A stretch of 64,000 bases of DNA, from positions 62,001 to 126,000 of the forward strand of contig JAQBOG010000021.1 of the NCBI GenBank assembly GCA_028288165.1, written 5' to 3'. A program made the position numbers and the translations under genes. The notes under the pieces were generated by a model. It was given only the letters and a program-made list of their open reading frames with translations. It was not told the DNA's origin and made no database searches. The stretch is from Sphingobacteriales bacterium (GTDB taxonomy: Bacteria; Bacteroidota; Bacteroidia; Sphingobacteriales; Sphingobacteriaceae). This document shows, in pieces, positions 7,988-16,665 of this stretch. The first letter of the stretch is position 1; each line of letters begins with the position of its first letter.

Positions 7988-10405
7988 ATGACAGAAAATT
8001 TATCAGTTGAAAGCAAACTTGCTAAACAGGAAATTGATTATATTAAGATTTTCAAAATTGTGCTTAGTCGATGGTATTGGATTGTCGGCTGCATTTTTAT
8101 TTCCTTTACTTTTTTTCTTATCAAACTATGGTACACCCCACCTGTTTATTCTACCAACGCATCTTTGAAGTTTGATGAGAAAAAGTCAGAGATCTCTGAA
8201 CTTTTAAAGGTTAGCAATTATTATGATAGAACAAATAAAGTTCAATCTGAAACATATGTAATTCAGTCCGAAGCTGTATTGTTACATGCGATATCAAACT
8301 TGGATTATAAAATATCCTACTTTTTAAAGGGTCGCATTCGAAGCACCGAAACTTACCCACAAGTTCCTTATCCTATTGAAATCATTAGTCAAGATACAAG
8401 CGACTTTAACAGAACAGTATTTAGCATCTCAAACGCAGTAAACGGTGGATATATACTAACAACTCTTGTCAACGGAAAAAGCCAAGAGCACCATTACAAT
8501 TTTGATGACACTTTGAAGTATCCCGGTTTGGTGTTTAAAATAAAATCAAGTTCAGCCCCTGATGGATCTTTATATACTTTTAACTTTAACAAAAAAGAAG
8601 ATTTTTTAGGCCGGGTTGCAGGAGGTTTAAGCATGCGGGAAGCAGGAAAAGGATCAAATGTTCTTCTATTAAGCCAAACTGATGTAAATTCTACTTTCTG
8701 TGCAGACATTTTAAATGCAATTGTGAGAGAATATGTCAATTTTGATGCTTCTCAAAGAAGTTTAGCGGCTTCACAAACCATTGAGTTCATTGAGGGACAA
8801 CTAAAATTTTTATCTGATCAAGTAGAACGTACTGGTCAGGCTCTCGAGAATTTCAAGCAGCGCAAGAAACTAGTAGACATTAACACTAGTACTCAATCTA
8901 GCCTCACAAAAATAACACAACAAGAAGCTCAAAAAGATCTTTTAAAGTTTGAGCAAATGGCTATTAGCCAGCTAGAGCAACAAATTCTTAACAACAAAGA
9001 TAAGTTAACATTAAATTTCAATATTGAAGGTTCTTCAGGTGGTTCTCTGAGTACCTTAATCACTCAACTTAATGCACTAAACATCGAGCGAGACCAAAAG
9101 TTGTTGCAATTTAATGTGAATTCAAAGCCAATTCAGCAAATTGATGAACAAATTATTGAACTCAAAAAATCTTTAATCCAAAATGCAAAAACTGCAAAAG
9201 AACGAAACAATAAAACTCTAAGATATATAGAGGCTCAACTTGATCTTGCTCAACAAAACTTAAACACATTACCAAGTGCAGAACGGGATTTTATTCATCT
9301 TCAATCGGATTTCGATATAAACCAAAAGGTTTTCACATACTTATCTGAAAAAAAATTAGAGGCACAGATTAGTAAAGCTGCAGTCATTCCCGGATCTACA
9401 ATCGTAAACTTAGCAGCTCCGGGATGGCAAATCTCTCCTATTCCAGAAAAATTTTATTCATCAGGCCTACTTTTCGGCTTATTGGCGGGCTTAGGGATAA
9501 TCTTCTTAGTGAGGGTTATCAACCCCTATATATATGACAAAGAAACCGTTGAAAATTTGACTAGTACTCCAATAATTGGTATAATCAGAAAGTTTCCAGA
9601 CTATATTGATATAAATAACAGGCAAATTCTATCACTCGAGAAACCAAAATCTATTTTTGCTGAATCAGTAAGATCCGTGAGAACCAATTTAAGTTTCCTG
9701 GCCACAGAGAAAAAAAGTAAGATAATATGCATTACTTCCGAGATAGCAGGGGAAGGTAAATCATTCGTAACAATTAACCTAGCGAGCACCTTAGCCCTAA
9801 TAGAAAAGAAAGTGCTATTAATTGGGGCTGATCTAAGAAGATCGAAACTCCACAAAACTTTCGATGTTGACAATACTAATGGCTTAAGCAAATACCTCTC
9901 AAATCAAGAAGAATTAAGTAACATAATTCTACATACAGACATTGAAAATTTGGACTTTATTCCATCAGGTCCAGTTCCTCCTAATCCCTCAGAATTGCTG
10001 CATACAGATAAAGTTAGGGAGTTGATAAAAGGTCTGACTGATGTTTACGATTTTATTTTGATTGATACAGCACCCGTAGGTTTAGTATCTGATTCTATAC
10101 CTCTTATCCGACAAGCAGACATTAACTTATTTGTCATTCGTTCGGGTGTTTCTAAATTTAATGCAGCATCTATACCTGACCGTATTTCCAAAGAGTATGC
10201 TTTAAATAATGTCGTAGTGGTGTTAAATGCTTTTAGCGATGATACACTTCACAGCAGATATTATTCAACAAATTATTCAAGTAGTTATTCCGCTAGCTCT
10301 TACTATTATTCTGACTATAGTGGATATGCAGGCTCGGGTTATTATACGGAGGATGACAAACCGAAATGGTGGCAGTTCAAACGAAAATTTTTTAAGAAGT
10401 TTTGA
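7988..10405 (+). CDS. Wzc-like tyrosine autokinase / polysaccharide co-polymerase
   Basis: 805 residues. The N-terminal Wzz domain has a first membrane helix near residues 28-48, a long periplasmic part with coiled-coil (about 240-440) and a second helix near 490-510. The cytosolic BY-kinase has Walker A in SEIAGEGKSFVT (about residue 585), Walker A' as VLLIGADLRRSK and Walker B as DFILIDTAPVG. A C-terminal tail dense in tyrosines (about 755-785) is the usual autophosphorylation cluster. It regulates chain length and export with the OPX lipoprotein encoded directly upstream. Its stop overlaps the TTG of the next gene, implying translational coupling with the antiterminator. Confidence 0.95.
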   Translation: MTENLSVESKLAKQEIDYIKIFKIVLSRWYWIVGCIFISFTFFLIKLWYTPPVYSTNASLKFDEKKSEISELLKVSNYYDRTNKVQSETYVIQSEAVLLHAISNLDYKISYFLKGRIRSTETYPQVPYPIEIISQDTSDFNRTVFSISNAVNGGYILTTLVNGKSQEHHYNFDDTLKYPGLVFKIKSSSAPDGSLYTFNFNKKEDFLGRVAGGLSMREAGKGSNVLLLSQTDVNSTFCADILNAIVREYVNFDASQRSLAASQTIEFIEGQLKFLSDQVERTGQALENFKQRKKLVDINTSTQSSLTKITQQEAQKDLLKFEQMAISQLEQQILNNKDKLTLNFNIEGSSGGSLSTLITQLNALNIERDQKLLQFNVNSKPIQQIDEQIIELKKSLIQNAKTAKERNNKTLRYIEAQLDLAQQNLNTLPSAERDFIHLQSDFDINQKVFTYLSEKKLEAQISKAAVIPGSTIVNLAAPGWQISPIPEKFYSSGLLFGLLAGLGIIFLVRVINPYIYDKETVENLTSTPIIGIIRKFPDYIDINNRQILSLEKPKSIFAESVRSVRTNLSFLATEKKSKIICITSEIAGEGKSFVTINLASTLALIEKKVLLIGADLRRSKLHKTFDVDNTNGLSKYLSNQEELSNIILHTDIENLDFIPSGPVPPNPSELLHTDKVRELIKGLTDVYDFILIDTAPVGLVSDSIPLIRQADINLFVIRSGVSKFNAASIPDRISKEYALNNVVVVLNAFSDDTLHSRYYSTNYSSSYSASSYYYSDYSGYAGSGYYTEDDKPKWWQFKRKFFKKF

Positions 10406-10905
10406 TAAAAGAACAAGTTAAATGGTATCCAGTTTATACCAATCCAAGAGCTGAAAAAAAAGCATTCGATTTGTTGACGCAAAAAGGCATTGAATGTTAT
10501 TTACCATTATATAGACAACAAAAGCAATGGAGCGACCGTAAAAAGTGGGTTAACGAACCATTGATAAAGTCATATGTATTCGTGAACATTGCGGCTTCTC
10601 AAATTACAGAAGTACTTATGACTAATGGCGTATGCAGATTCTTATATTTTTCTGGTAAAATCGCATCAATGCCAGATAAACAAATTGAACAATTGAAATT
10701 ATTATTGGCTAGTGAATCGGAATTAGAGGTGTTAGACCACCACTTTACCAAAGGAGAACTGGTAAAAATTATTGCAGGGCCATTGCAAGGTCTAATTGGG
10801 GAATTAATTGAATTCCAAACACAAAAAAGATTATTGATAAAAATTGAGCATGTGGGTCAATCTGTACTTGTTAAAATTAACTCAATATTTACAGAGCCCT
10901 TTTAA
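10402..10905 (+). CDS. NusG-like transcription antiterminator (UpxY/LoaP-like)
   Basis: 167 residues. An N-terminal NGN domain begins at VKWYPVYTNPRAEKKA, followed by IECYLPLYRQQKQWSDRKK and PLIKSYVFV, then a KOW motif around GPLQGLIGELIE near the C-terminus. Specialised NusG paralogues of this kind sit at the head of polysaccharide operons and bind paused RNA polymerase to read through long operons. It starts with TTG overlapping the Wzc stop by 4 bases and is followed by a 212-base untranslated stretch and then over 30 co-oriented glycan genes. It is too diverged and too locus-specific to be the housekeeping NusG. Role in this operon is inferred from context. Confidence 0.9.
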   Translation: MIKEQVKWYPVYTNPRAEKKAFDLLTQKGIECYLPLYRQQKQWSDRKKWVNEPLIKSYVFVNIAASQITEVLMTNGVCRFLYFSGKIASMPDKQIEQLKLLLASESELEVLDHHFTKGELVKIIAGPLQGLIGELIEFQTQKRLLIKIEHVGQSVLVKINSIFTEPF

Positions 10906-11117
10906 TCCAATATAAGTATAGATTGATGGTATTCGTAATTGTGGAACTACACCGACCACTTTAGAGATGTAGTTCAAGATACGCACAATAATATATAAAC
11001 AAATTAACGTATCACTTACCCATAACCCGAGTTAATCGCATGAAAATGTGACTGACGGAGCGAAGCTGTGCTACACCAGTAGTAAAATTGAAGTTCCCCT
11101 TAACTATATCATTCTAA
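10906..11117 (+). promoter_or_regulatory. 212-base leader between the NusG-like gene and asnB
   Basis: No ORF of note. It holds a hairpin at 10944-10975 (arms GAACTACA and TGTAGTTC, 16-base loop) and a more GC-rich stretch at 11060-11090 (GACGGAGCGAAGC). I find no TAnnTTTG element and no hairpin followed by a T run. Sitting directly after an antiterminator gene and before the long glycan operon, it is a reasonable candidate for the site that protein acts on, but this is inference. Confidence 0.4.
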
Positions 11118-12908
11118 ATGTGTCGAATTGCCGGGATAATATCTCATCAAACCGAACCCAGCCACTTATATAGTCAGGTTCAAGCTATGTGTGACAGTAT
11201 GAAGCATGGTGGACCCGATGATGGAGGTATATATATTAACGCCGAAACAAGAGTTTGCTTAGGCAATAGAAGGCTATCTCTCCTTGATTTAAGCCAGGCT
11301 GGCCATCAACCAATGGCTAATCTTCAACAAAACCTGCATATAACATACAACGGTGAGATTTATAATTTTAAAGAATTGCGAACTGAACTAAAAACGTATG
11401 GTTATTCTTTCCGATCAGATACAGATACAGAGGTTATATTGGTTGCCTATGAGCACTGGAAAGAGAATTCATTCGGACGTTTTATAGGTATGTTCGCATT
11501 TGCATTAGTGGATAAAACTCTTGGAAAAACGTATTTGGTACGAGATCAAAGTGGAATAAAGCCGCTATATTATTCTACAACAGATTCAAATTTAATTTTT
11601 AGTTCAGAGATAAAGGCTTTTGCAAAAACATCCTTTGACTTCAAAATAAATGAGCGCTGGAAAGTTTACCTTCTCGCATTAGGGCATATCCCGGAACCAT
11701 TCACCACTCTTGAATCTGTTGAAAGCCTCCCGAAAGGTTCGTTTCTAACTTGGGACAATCGGTCTGCCTCTCATACCACCACTGCTTTTTACACATTTAC
11801 ATACACCGAAAAAATCATCGACATTACTTATGCAATAGAAAAAGTAAGATATGGCATTGAAGAGGCTGTTAAACGTAATCTAATAGCCGATGCTCCTTTA
11901 GGTGTTTTCTTAAGTGGAGGAATCGATTCCAGTATTCTAACGCTAGTAGCGGATAAATATAAAAAAGAAGATTTAAATACACTTTCAATACAATTTGAAG
12001 AAACAGATTATTCTGAAAAAAAGTACCAGGCACTTGTAAATAATAAGACCAGCGCCCAACATAGAGATTATGTATTTAATTACAAATTATTTACAAAGAA
12101 TTTTCAATCCATTTTATCTGCAATGGATCAACCAAGCACTGATGGGATTAACTCATGGTTTGTTAGCAAATGTGCCAAAGAAAATGGTCTAAAAGCAGTT
12201 CTCTCTGGGCTCGGTGCAGACGAACTGTTTGGAGGTTATCCTTCTTTTCAGAGAATGCATAAGCTGGCTACATTAAAGATGCTTCCAAAACGCTTACTAA
12301 GATTAGCGGAAAATCACGAAGATCCGAAATTTAAGCGCTTATACTATTTAAGTTATAACAATCCTATTGGAGAATACTTGTTTTTAAGGGGTTTTTTTAC
12401 ACCAACCACCATTGCTGCTATTTTAGATGCTAACCATAAAGAAGTAGATAACATATTAGCTAATTTCCCATTAAAACAAGGCATTAATAATCTAAAGGAT
12501 GGAAATCGTGCAAGCTGGCTCGAGACAAACCTGTATATGGAAAACCAACTTTTGAAAGATACAGATTACATGAGCATGAGCCATGGCGTTGAAGTAAGAG
12601 TTCCCTACCTTGACCCAGAACTTATAAACACAGTGTTCAATATCAAACAAGAAATAAAGTATAGTAAGAAATTACCAAAAAGCTTGCTGATAAGTGCATT
12701 TAAAGATATTCTTCCAGAGCCCATTTGGAACAGAAAAAAAATGGGCTTTACTTTTCCATTTCAAGAATGGATGAGGAAATATAAAGAAATCTGTGATCCG
12801 GAACTGTATGTGAATAAAACTTCAAAAAAAATGATCACAAACTTTGGATTAGGTAGATTACATTGGTCGTCGGCATTCGCTTTGTATCATATTCGAAAAG
12901 CATCTTAA
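11118..12908 (+). CDS. asnB: Asparagine synthase-type glutamine amidotransferase
   Basis: 596 residues, full length. The class II glutaminase domain begins with the nucleophile Cys2 (MCRIAGI) and contains RRLSLLDLS, GHQPM and NGEIYN. The synthetase domain has the PP-loop FLSGGIDSS at about residues 266-274, SGLGADELFGGY and EVRVPYLDPE. The reaction is ATP-dependent amide transfer from glutamine. Inside polysaccharide and exosortase loci such proteins often amidate a sugar carboxylate rather than make free asparagine. Here it is the first gene after the NusG-like leader and 7 bases before a GT4 gene, so a glycan-modifying role is favoured. Sequence alone cannot separate the two roles. Confidence 0.88.
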   Translation: MCRIAGIISHQTEPSHLYSQVQAMCDSMKHGGPDDGGIYINAETRVCLGNRRLSLLDLSQAGHQPMANLQQNLHITYNGEIYNFKELRTELKTYGYSFRSDTDTEVILVAYEHWKENSFGRFIGMFAFALVDKTLGKTYLVRDQSGIKPLYYSTTDSNLIFSSEIKAFAKTSFDFKINERWKVYLLALGHIPEPFTTLESVESLPKGSFLTWDNRSASHTTTAFYTFTYTEKIIDITYAIEKVRYGIEEAVKRNLIADAPLGVFLSGGIDSSILTLVADKYKKEDLNTLSIQFEETDYSEKKYQALVNNKTSAQHRDYVFNYKLFTKNFQSILSAMDQPSTDGINSWFVSKCAKENGLKAVLSGLGADELFGGYPSFQRMHKLATLKMLPKRLLRLAENHEDPKFKRLYYLSYNNPIGEYLFLRGFFTPTTIAAILDANHKEVDNILANFPLKQGINNLKDGNRASWLETNLYMENQLLKDTDYMSMSHGVEVRVPYLDPELINTVFNIKQEIKYSKKLPKSLLISAFKDILPEPIWNRKKMGFTFPFQEWMRKYKEICDPELYVNKTSKKMITNFGLGRLHWSSAFALYHIRKAS

Positions 12909-12915
12909 ATTAAGG

Positions 12916-14034
12916 ATGTCAACTAAGGTTCTATTCCTTACTTTAAAAACATTCAGTTTTACTGGAGGCATCGAGAAAATGTGCAGAATATTAACTCGAG
13001 CATTGTATGACATGGCTAGCAACGTAAATGATATAAAAGTTCATTCTTTATATGATGCTAATCTGGATCGAGACTCCAGATATATCACCAAACAGCAATT
13101 TAAAGGATTTGGAGAACAAAGAACAAAATTTGTTTTCGCAAGTATTATAAAGGCTTATAACTCCGACACAGTTATTCTTAGCCATATCAATTTATTATTC
13201 ATCGCATTTTTCATTAAAAAAATCTCTTCTAAAACAAGGATTGTTTTATATGCTCATGGTATAGAAGTATGGAGGGAAATAAGTCCAAGAAAGCGAAACT
13301 TCTTAATTGAAAATTGTGAAGTGTGGGCTGTCAGCGAATTCACCTCACGAAAATTGCAAGATATCCATCAGGTTCCAGCAAAAAACATTACAGTATTACC
13401 AAATTGCCTAGATCCATTTCTCGAAATCCCAGATCATTTCGATAAATCAGATCAATTGTTAGTAAGGCATAATCTGCAACCAAATCAGCCTGTGTTATTT
13501 ACACTAAGTAGGCTTTCTTCCCATGAGCTCTACAAAGGGTATGACATGGTAATCGAAAATTTACCGCAATTATTAATAGAATACCCCAATATAATGTACT
13601 TGTTGGCGGGACAAGCTGACGCCAAAGAACAATCCCGGCTGGAAAAATTGGTAAGGGATTTAGGAGTGACAAAGCATGTCTCATTTGTGGGTTTTATTCC
13701 AGATGAGGAATTGAGTGATTATTTTAGGCTTGCAGACATTTTCATCATGCCAAGCCGGAAAGAAGGTTTTGGGATTGTTTTCATAGAGGCGGCAGCGTGT
13801 GGATGTAAGATAATTGGAGGAGACCAAGATGGCAGTTCACAAGCGCTTTTGAATGGGAAGCTTGGTACATTAATAAATCCAGAGAAAAAAGAAGCTTTGT
13901 TAAGTGCGATCAATAATCATTTAGAACAACCGCGTTCAGAGCGTTCATCGAAAGCAGTTCAAGAACTCTGTAATCAAAACTTTAATTACCATCAATATTA
14001 CAGAAAGGTAGAAGTACTTTTAGTTCGCAATTAA
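12916..14034 (+). CDS. Family 4 glycosyltransferase
   Basis: 372 residues, GT-B fold. The N-terminal acceptor domain begins KVLFLTLKTFSFTGGIEKM. The donor domain has the turn LFTLSRLSSHELYKGYD, the FVGFIPDEELSDYF segment and the E-x7-E pair in EGFGIVFIEAAACGC, typical of retaining GT4 enzymes. It starts 7 bases after asnB. Acts on the cytosolic side of the membrane on a lipid-linked glycan. Donor and linkage are not predictable from what is visible. Confidence 0.9.
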   Translation: MSTKVLFLTLKTFSFTGGIEKMCRILTRALYDMASNVNDIKVHSLYDANLDRDSRYITKQQFKGFGEQRTKFVFASIIKAYNSDTVILSHINLLFIAFFIKKISSKTRIVLYAHGIEVWREISPRKRNFLIENCEVWAVSEFTSRKLQDIHQVPAKNITVLPNCLDPFLEIPDHFDKSDQLLVRHNLQPNQPVLFTLSRLSSHELYKGYDMVIENLPQLLIEYPNIMYLLAGQADAKEQSRLEKLVRDLGVTKHVSFVGFIPDEELSDYFRLADIFIMPSRKEGFGIVFIEAAACGCKIIGGDQDGSSQALLNGKLGTLINPEKKEALLSAINNHLEQPRSERSSKAVQELCNQNFNYHQYYRKVEVLLVRN

Positions 14035-14075
14035 CTACTTACATTTGAACAGGCAAGGATATATAAAAAGTATAA

Positions 14076-14951
14076 TTGGATAAAAGCACTATAACAACCA
14101 ATAAGGACACCGCAGACTCATGGGATATGATTATCGAACCAAAAACCTCCTGGTTTGATCTCAGGTTACATGAACTCTGGCAATATAAAGACCTTTTATT
14201 AATTATGGTGAGACGGGATTTTATCGCGGCTTACAAACAAACTATACTCGGTCCCCTCTGGCACTTTTTGCAACCCTTGTTTACCACCATCGTGTTCGTA
14301 ATAGTTTTCGGACGAATTGCTCGCATTCCTACAGATAATATCCCACCCCCTCTTTTCTATCTTTGTGGATTAACCGTATGGAATTATTTTTCATCCTGCT
14401 TAAATGGGACTTCCAACACTTTTATAGCTAACTCAGGGATCTTTGGAAAGGTCTATTTTCCGCGTTTGATTATTCCCCTTTCAGTCATCTTAAGCAATGC
14501 CGTAAAGCTAGGAATACAACTACTTTTACTTTTGGGCATAATGGTTTACTATGCTACAACTGGTTTCCAAATCAACATAGGCTTAAATATTTTTTGGATT
14601 CCTATATTAATTGTAAATGTAGCAGTCCTTGGATTAGCTTTGGGCATTTTGATTTCTGCTTTAACCACAAAATATCGAGATATGGCAGTGCTGATAGGCT
14701 TTGGAATGCAATTATTGATGTATGCTACGCCAATCATCTATCCTATGTCATTTATTCCCGAAAAATATAAAACTATTATCGGATTAAACCCATTAACCTG
14801 GATAATTGAAGCTTTTAGAAATGGCTTACTTGGCCAAGGAATGGTTAATCTACCAATGCTCGGGTATTCAGCTCTATTAACAATGGCTCTACTGATTATA
14901 TCAATTATGGTGTTCAGCAAAGTAGAAAAAACGTTTATGGACACAGTATGA
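14076..14951 (+). CDS. ABC-2 type polysaccharide transporter permease (Wzm-like)
   Basis: 291 residues. A cytosolic N-terminus contains LWQYKDLLLIMVRRDFIAAYKQTILGPLW (quoted residues lead into the first helix), the signature of polysaccharide ABC-2 permeases, followed by six hydrophobic segments and the periplasmic MYATPIIYPMSFIP motif before the last two. It starts with TTG at 14076. It pairs with the ATP-binding Wzt-like protein encoded at 16666, with a fucosyltransferase and a methyltransferase gene between. Function: moves a completed undecaprenyl-linked glycan to the periplasmic face. Confidence 0.92.
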   Translation: MDKSTITTNKDTADSWDMIIEPKTSWFDLRLHELWQYKDLLLIMVRRDFIAAYKQTILGPLWHFLQPLFTTIVFVIVFGRIARIPTDNIPPPLFYLCGLTVWNYFSSCLNGTSNTFIANSGIFGKVYFPRLIIPLSVILSNAVKLGIQLLLLLGIMVYYATTGFQINIGLNIFWIPILIVNVAVLGLALGILISALTTKYRDMAVLIGFGMQLLMYATPIIYPMSFIPEKYKTIIGLNPLTWIIEAFRNGLLGQGMVNLPMLGYSALLTMALLIISIMVFSKVEKTFMDTV

Positions 14952-14991
14952 TTAAAATGAGACCTCTGATCTATCAATCTATCAAAGTAAA

Positions 14992-15831
14992 ATGATTGAA
15001 GTAAAATTTGTGGGACGCCTGGGCAACCAACTTTTCCAATATGCTTTTATTTATGCAGCAGCAAAAAAACTAAATACCAGCTTTTATATAGATACTACCT
15101 TTGAGGGAAATTATCTTGAGAAGTATTTTCAATTACCAAATGACCCTCTTCAGACCTTAGATAAATATATTTTTGGAATAAAGGGATATAAAAATTTTTT
15201 CGGTATTCATTTAAAACGATTCTTTTATAAAATACTATATAATTTCTTCAAACTCGAACCAATCTATTGCTCTTTGGATACCCCTCCAAGGGAAGAACTA
15301 AAAAGATTGAAGAACAGAAGTTCATACAATGGTTTCTTTCAATCAGAACTATACTTTACAGGATATGAAGCTGAGATCAAGCAACTTTTTACGATTAAAC
15401 AAAAGTACACATCCCAGTTTAATCATATAGCCAAAGACTTACCTTCGCATAAAAAACTGGTTGCCATTCATATCAGAAGGGGAGATTATGTTAATCTAGG
15501 ATCAACTTTACCAATTGAATACTTTCACCAGGCAATAACATCCATACACGAAGTTGGAAATCTCTATGTCATTATATCTGATGATCCTAAATATAATGCC
15601 GAGGAATTCTCCTATTTGGATAACCTCTATATTTCGAAGAATGAAGAAATAATTGATTTTCAGTTTTTGATCCATGCAAACGAATGCATTCTCTCTAGCA
15701 GCACTTTTAGCTGGTGGGGTGCCTATTTAAATAAAAATAGTCCAAAAGTCATCGCACCTAAAAATTGGCTCGGTGCTGGAAATAAAGAATGGCCACATTC
15801 CATTATGCTAAAAGATTGGATTAAAATCTAA
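14992..15831 (+). CDS. Family 11 glycosyltransferase (alpha-1,2-fucosyltransferase-like)
   Basis: 279 residues. The N-terminus EVKFVGRLGNQLFQYAF is the GT11 start motif, and the donor-binding HIRRGDYV (GDP-fucose contact) is at about residue 160. The C-terminal SSSTFSWWGAYL and APKNWLG motifs are also diagnostic. GT11 enzymes add fucose in alpha-1,2 (sometimes other) linkage from GDP-fucose. It lies 40 bases after the ABC permease gene. Together with the GT10 gene at 35637 it implies a fucosylated glycan, although no GDP-fucose synthesis genes are in the window. Confidence 0.92.
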   Translation: MIEVKFVGRLGNQLFQYAFIYAAAKKLNTSFYIDTTFEGNYLEKYFQLPNDPLQTLDKYIFGIKGYKNFFGIHLKRFFYKILYNFFKLEPIYCSLDTPPREELKRLKNRSSYNGFFQSELYFTGYEAEIKQLFTIKQKYTSQFNHIAKDLPSHKKLVAIHIRRGDYVNLGSTLPIEYFHQAITSIHEVGNLYVIISDDPKYNAEEFSYLDNLYISKNEEIIDFQFLIHANECILSSSTFSWWGAYLNKNSPKVIAPKNWLGAGNKEWPHSIMLKDWIKI

Positions 15832-15903
15832 TCTATGACGATATTTCTTGCAATTCATACATAAAGAAGCTACTCATAAATCAATGGTTAGAATCACTTG
15901 TCA

Positions 15904-16650
15904 ATGACCTCGATTAATTACCTGCATCAAGAGCATATACATAATACTAAATCTGCAAATGTAGTATTACCTTATATCTTCAATCTTATAAAGCCTACTA
16001 ATGTAATTGACATAGGCTGCGGAACAGGAAGTTGGTTATCAGTAGCAAAGCAATTAGGAGCCGCAAATGTACTTGGTGTTGATGGAATTTTTACAGGCAC
16101 TAATATGCTTTGCATTGAAGAGAGTGAGTTTAAGGAACATGATCTACGCTCGCCCCTTAATTTAACAACTCATTACGATCTTGCTATTTGCCTGGAAGTA
16201 GCAGAGCATTTACCCGAGATTGCTGCAGATAACTTGATTGACGTCCTGACGGCACATAGTGATATCATTTTATTCTCGGCCGCTATACCTGGACAGGGCG
16301 GCCAATTTCATGTTAACGAACAATGGCCCGAATACTGGCAAAGGAAATTCGCTGAGAAAGGATATATTACATTTGATATTTTGAGGAATAGATTCTGGAA
16401 CAACGAAGATGTAGACTGGTGGTATAAACAAAATATGTTTATTTATGCAAAACCTCAAAAGAGCCATCTTTTGAAGGCCGAGATTGACAGTAAAGTACAG
16501 ATTTCTTACGTTCACCCTCTTTTATTCCAGTTGAAAGTTCAGAACGAACAAAAACAAATGCAACTTATAAAGGACAGAATTTGGAATCCCAAATTCTATC
16601 CTTCTCTGAAGTTATTATTAAAATCAATTATTAAGCGTAAAATCCATTGA
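15904..16650 (+). CDS. Class I SAM-dependent methyltransferase
   Basis: About 248 residues from the ATG at 15904 (an in-frame TTG lies two codons upstream). Motif I is NVIDIGCGTGSWLSVAKQLG, the ribose-binding acidic position follows in VLGVDG, and LAICLEVAEHL and the HVNEQWPEYWQRKF stretch are typical of glycan-locus methyltransferases. The gene sits 15 bases upstream of the Wzt-like ATPase gene. In several ABC-exported O-antigens a methyltransferase caps the non-reducing end and the cap is recognised by Wzt, so a chain-terminating role is an attractive inference. Acceptor is unknown. Confidence 0.85.
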   Translation: MTSINYLHQEHIHNTKSANVVLPYIFNLIKPTNVIDIGCGTGSWLSVAKQLGAANVLGVDGIFTGTNMLCIEESEFKEHDLRSPLNLTTHYDLAICLEVAEHLPEIAADNLIDVLTAHSDIILFSAAIPGQGGQFHVNEQWPEYWQRKFAEKGYITFDILRNRFWNNEDVDWWYKQNMFIYAKPQKSHLLKAEIDSKVQISYVHPLLFQLKVQNEQKQMQLIKDRIWNPKFYPSLKLLLKSIIKRKIH

Positions 16651-16665
16651 TAATAGAGCGTATAA

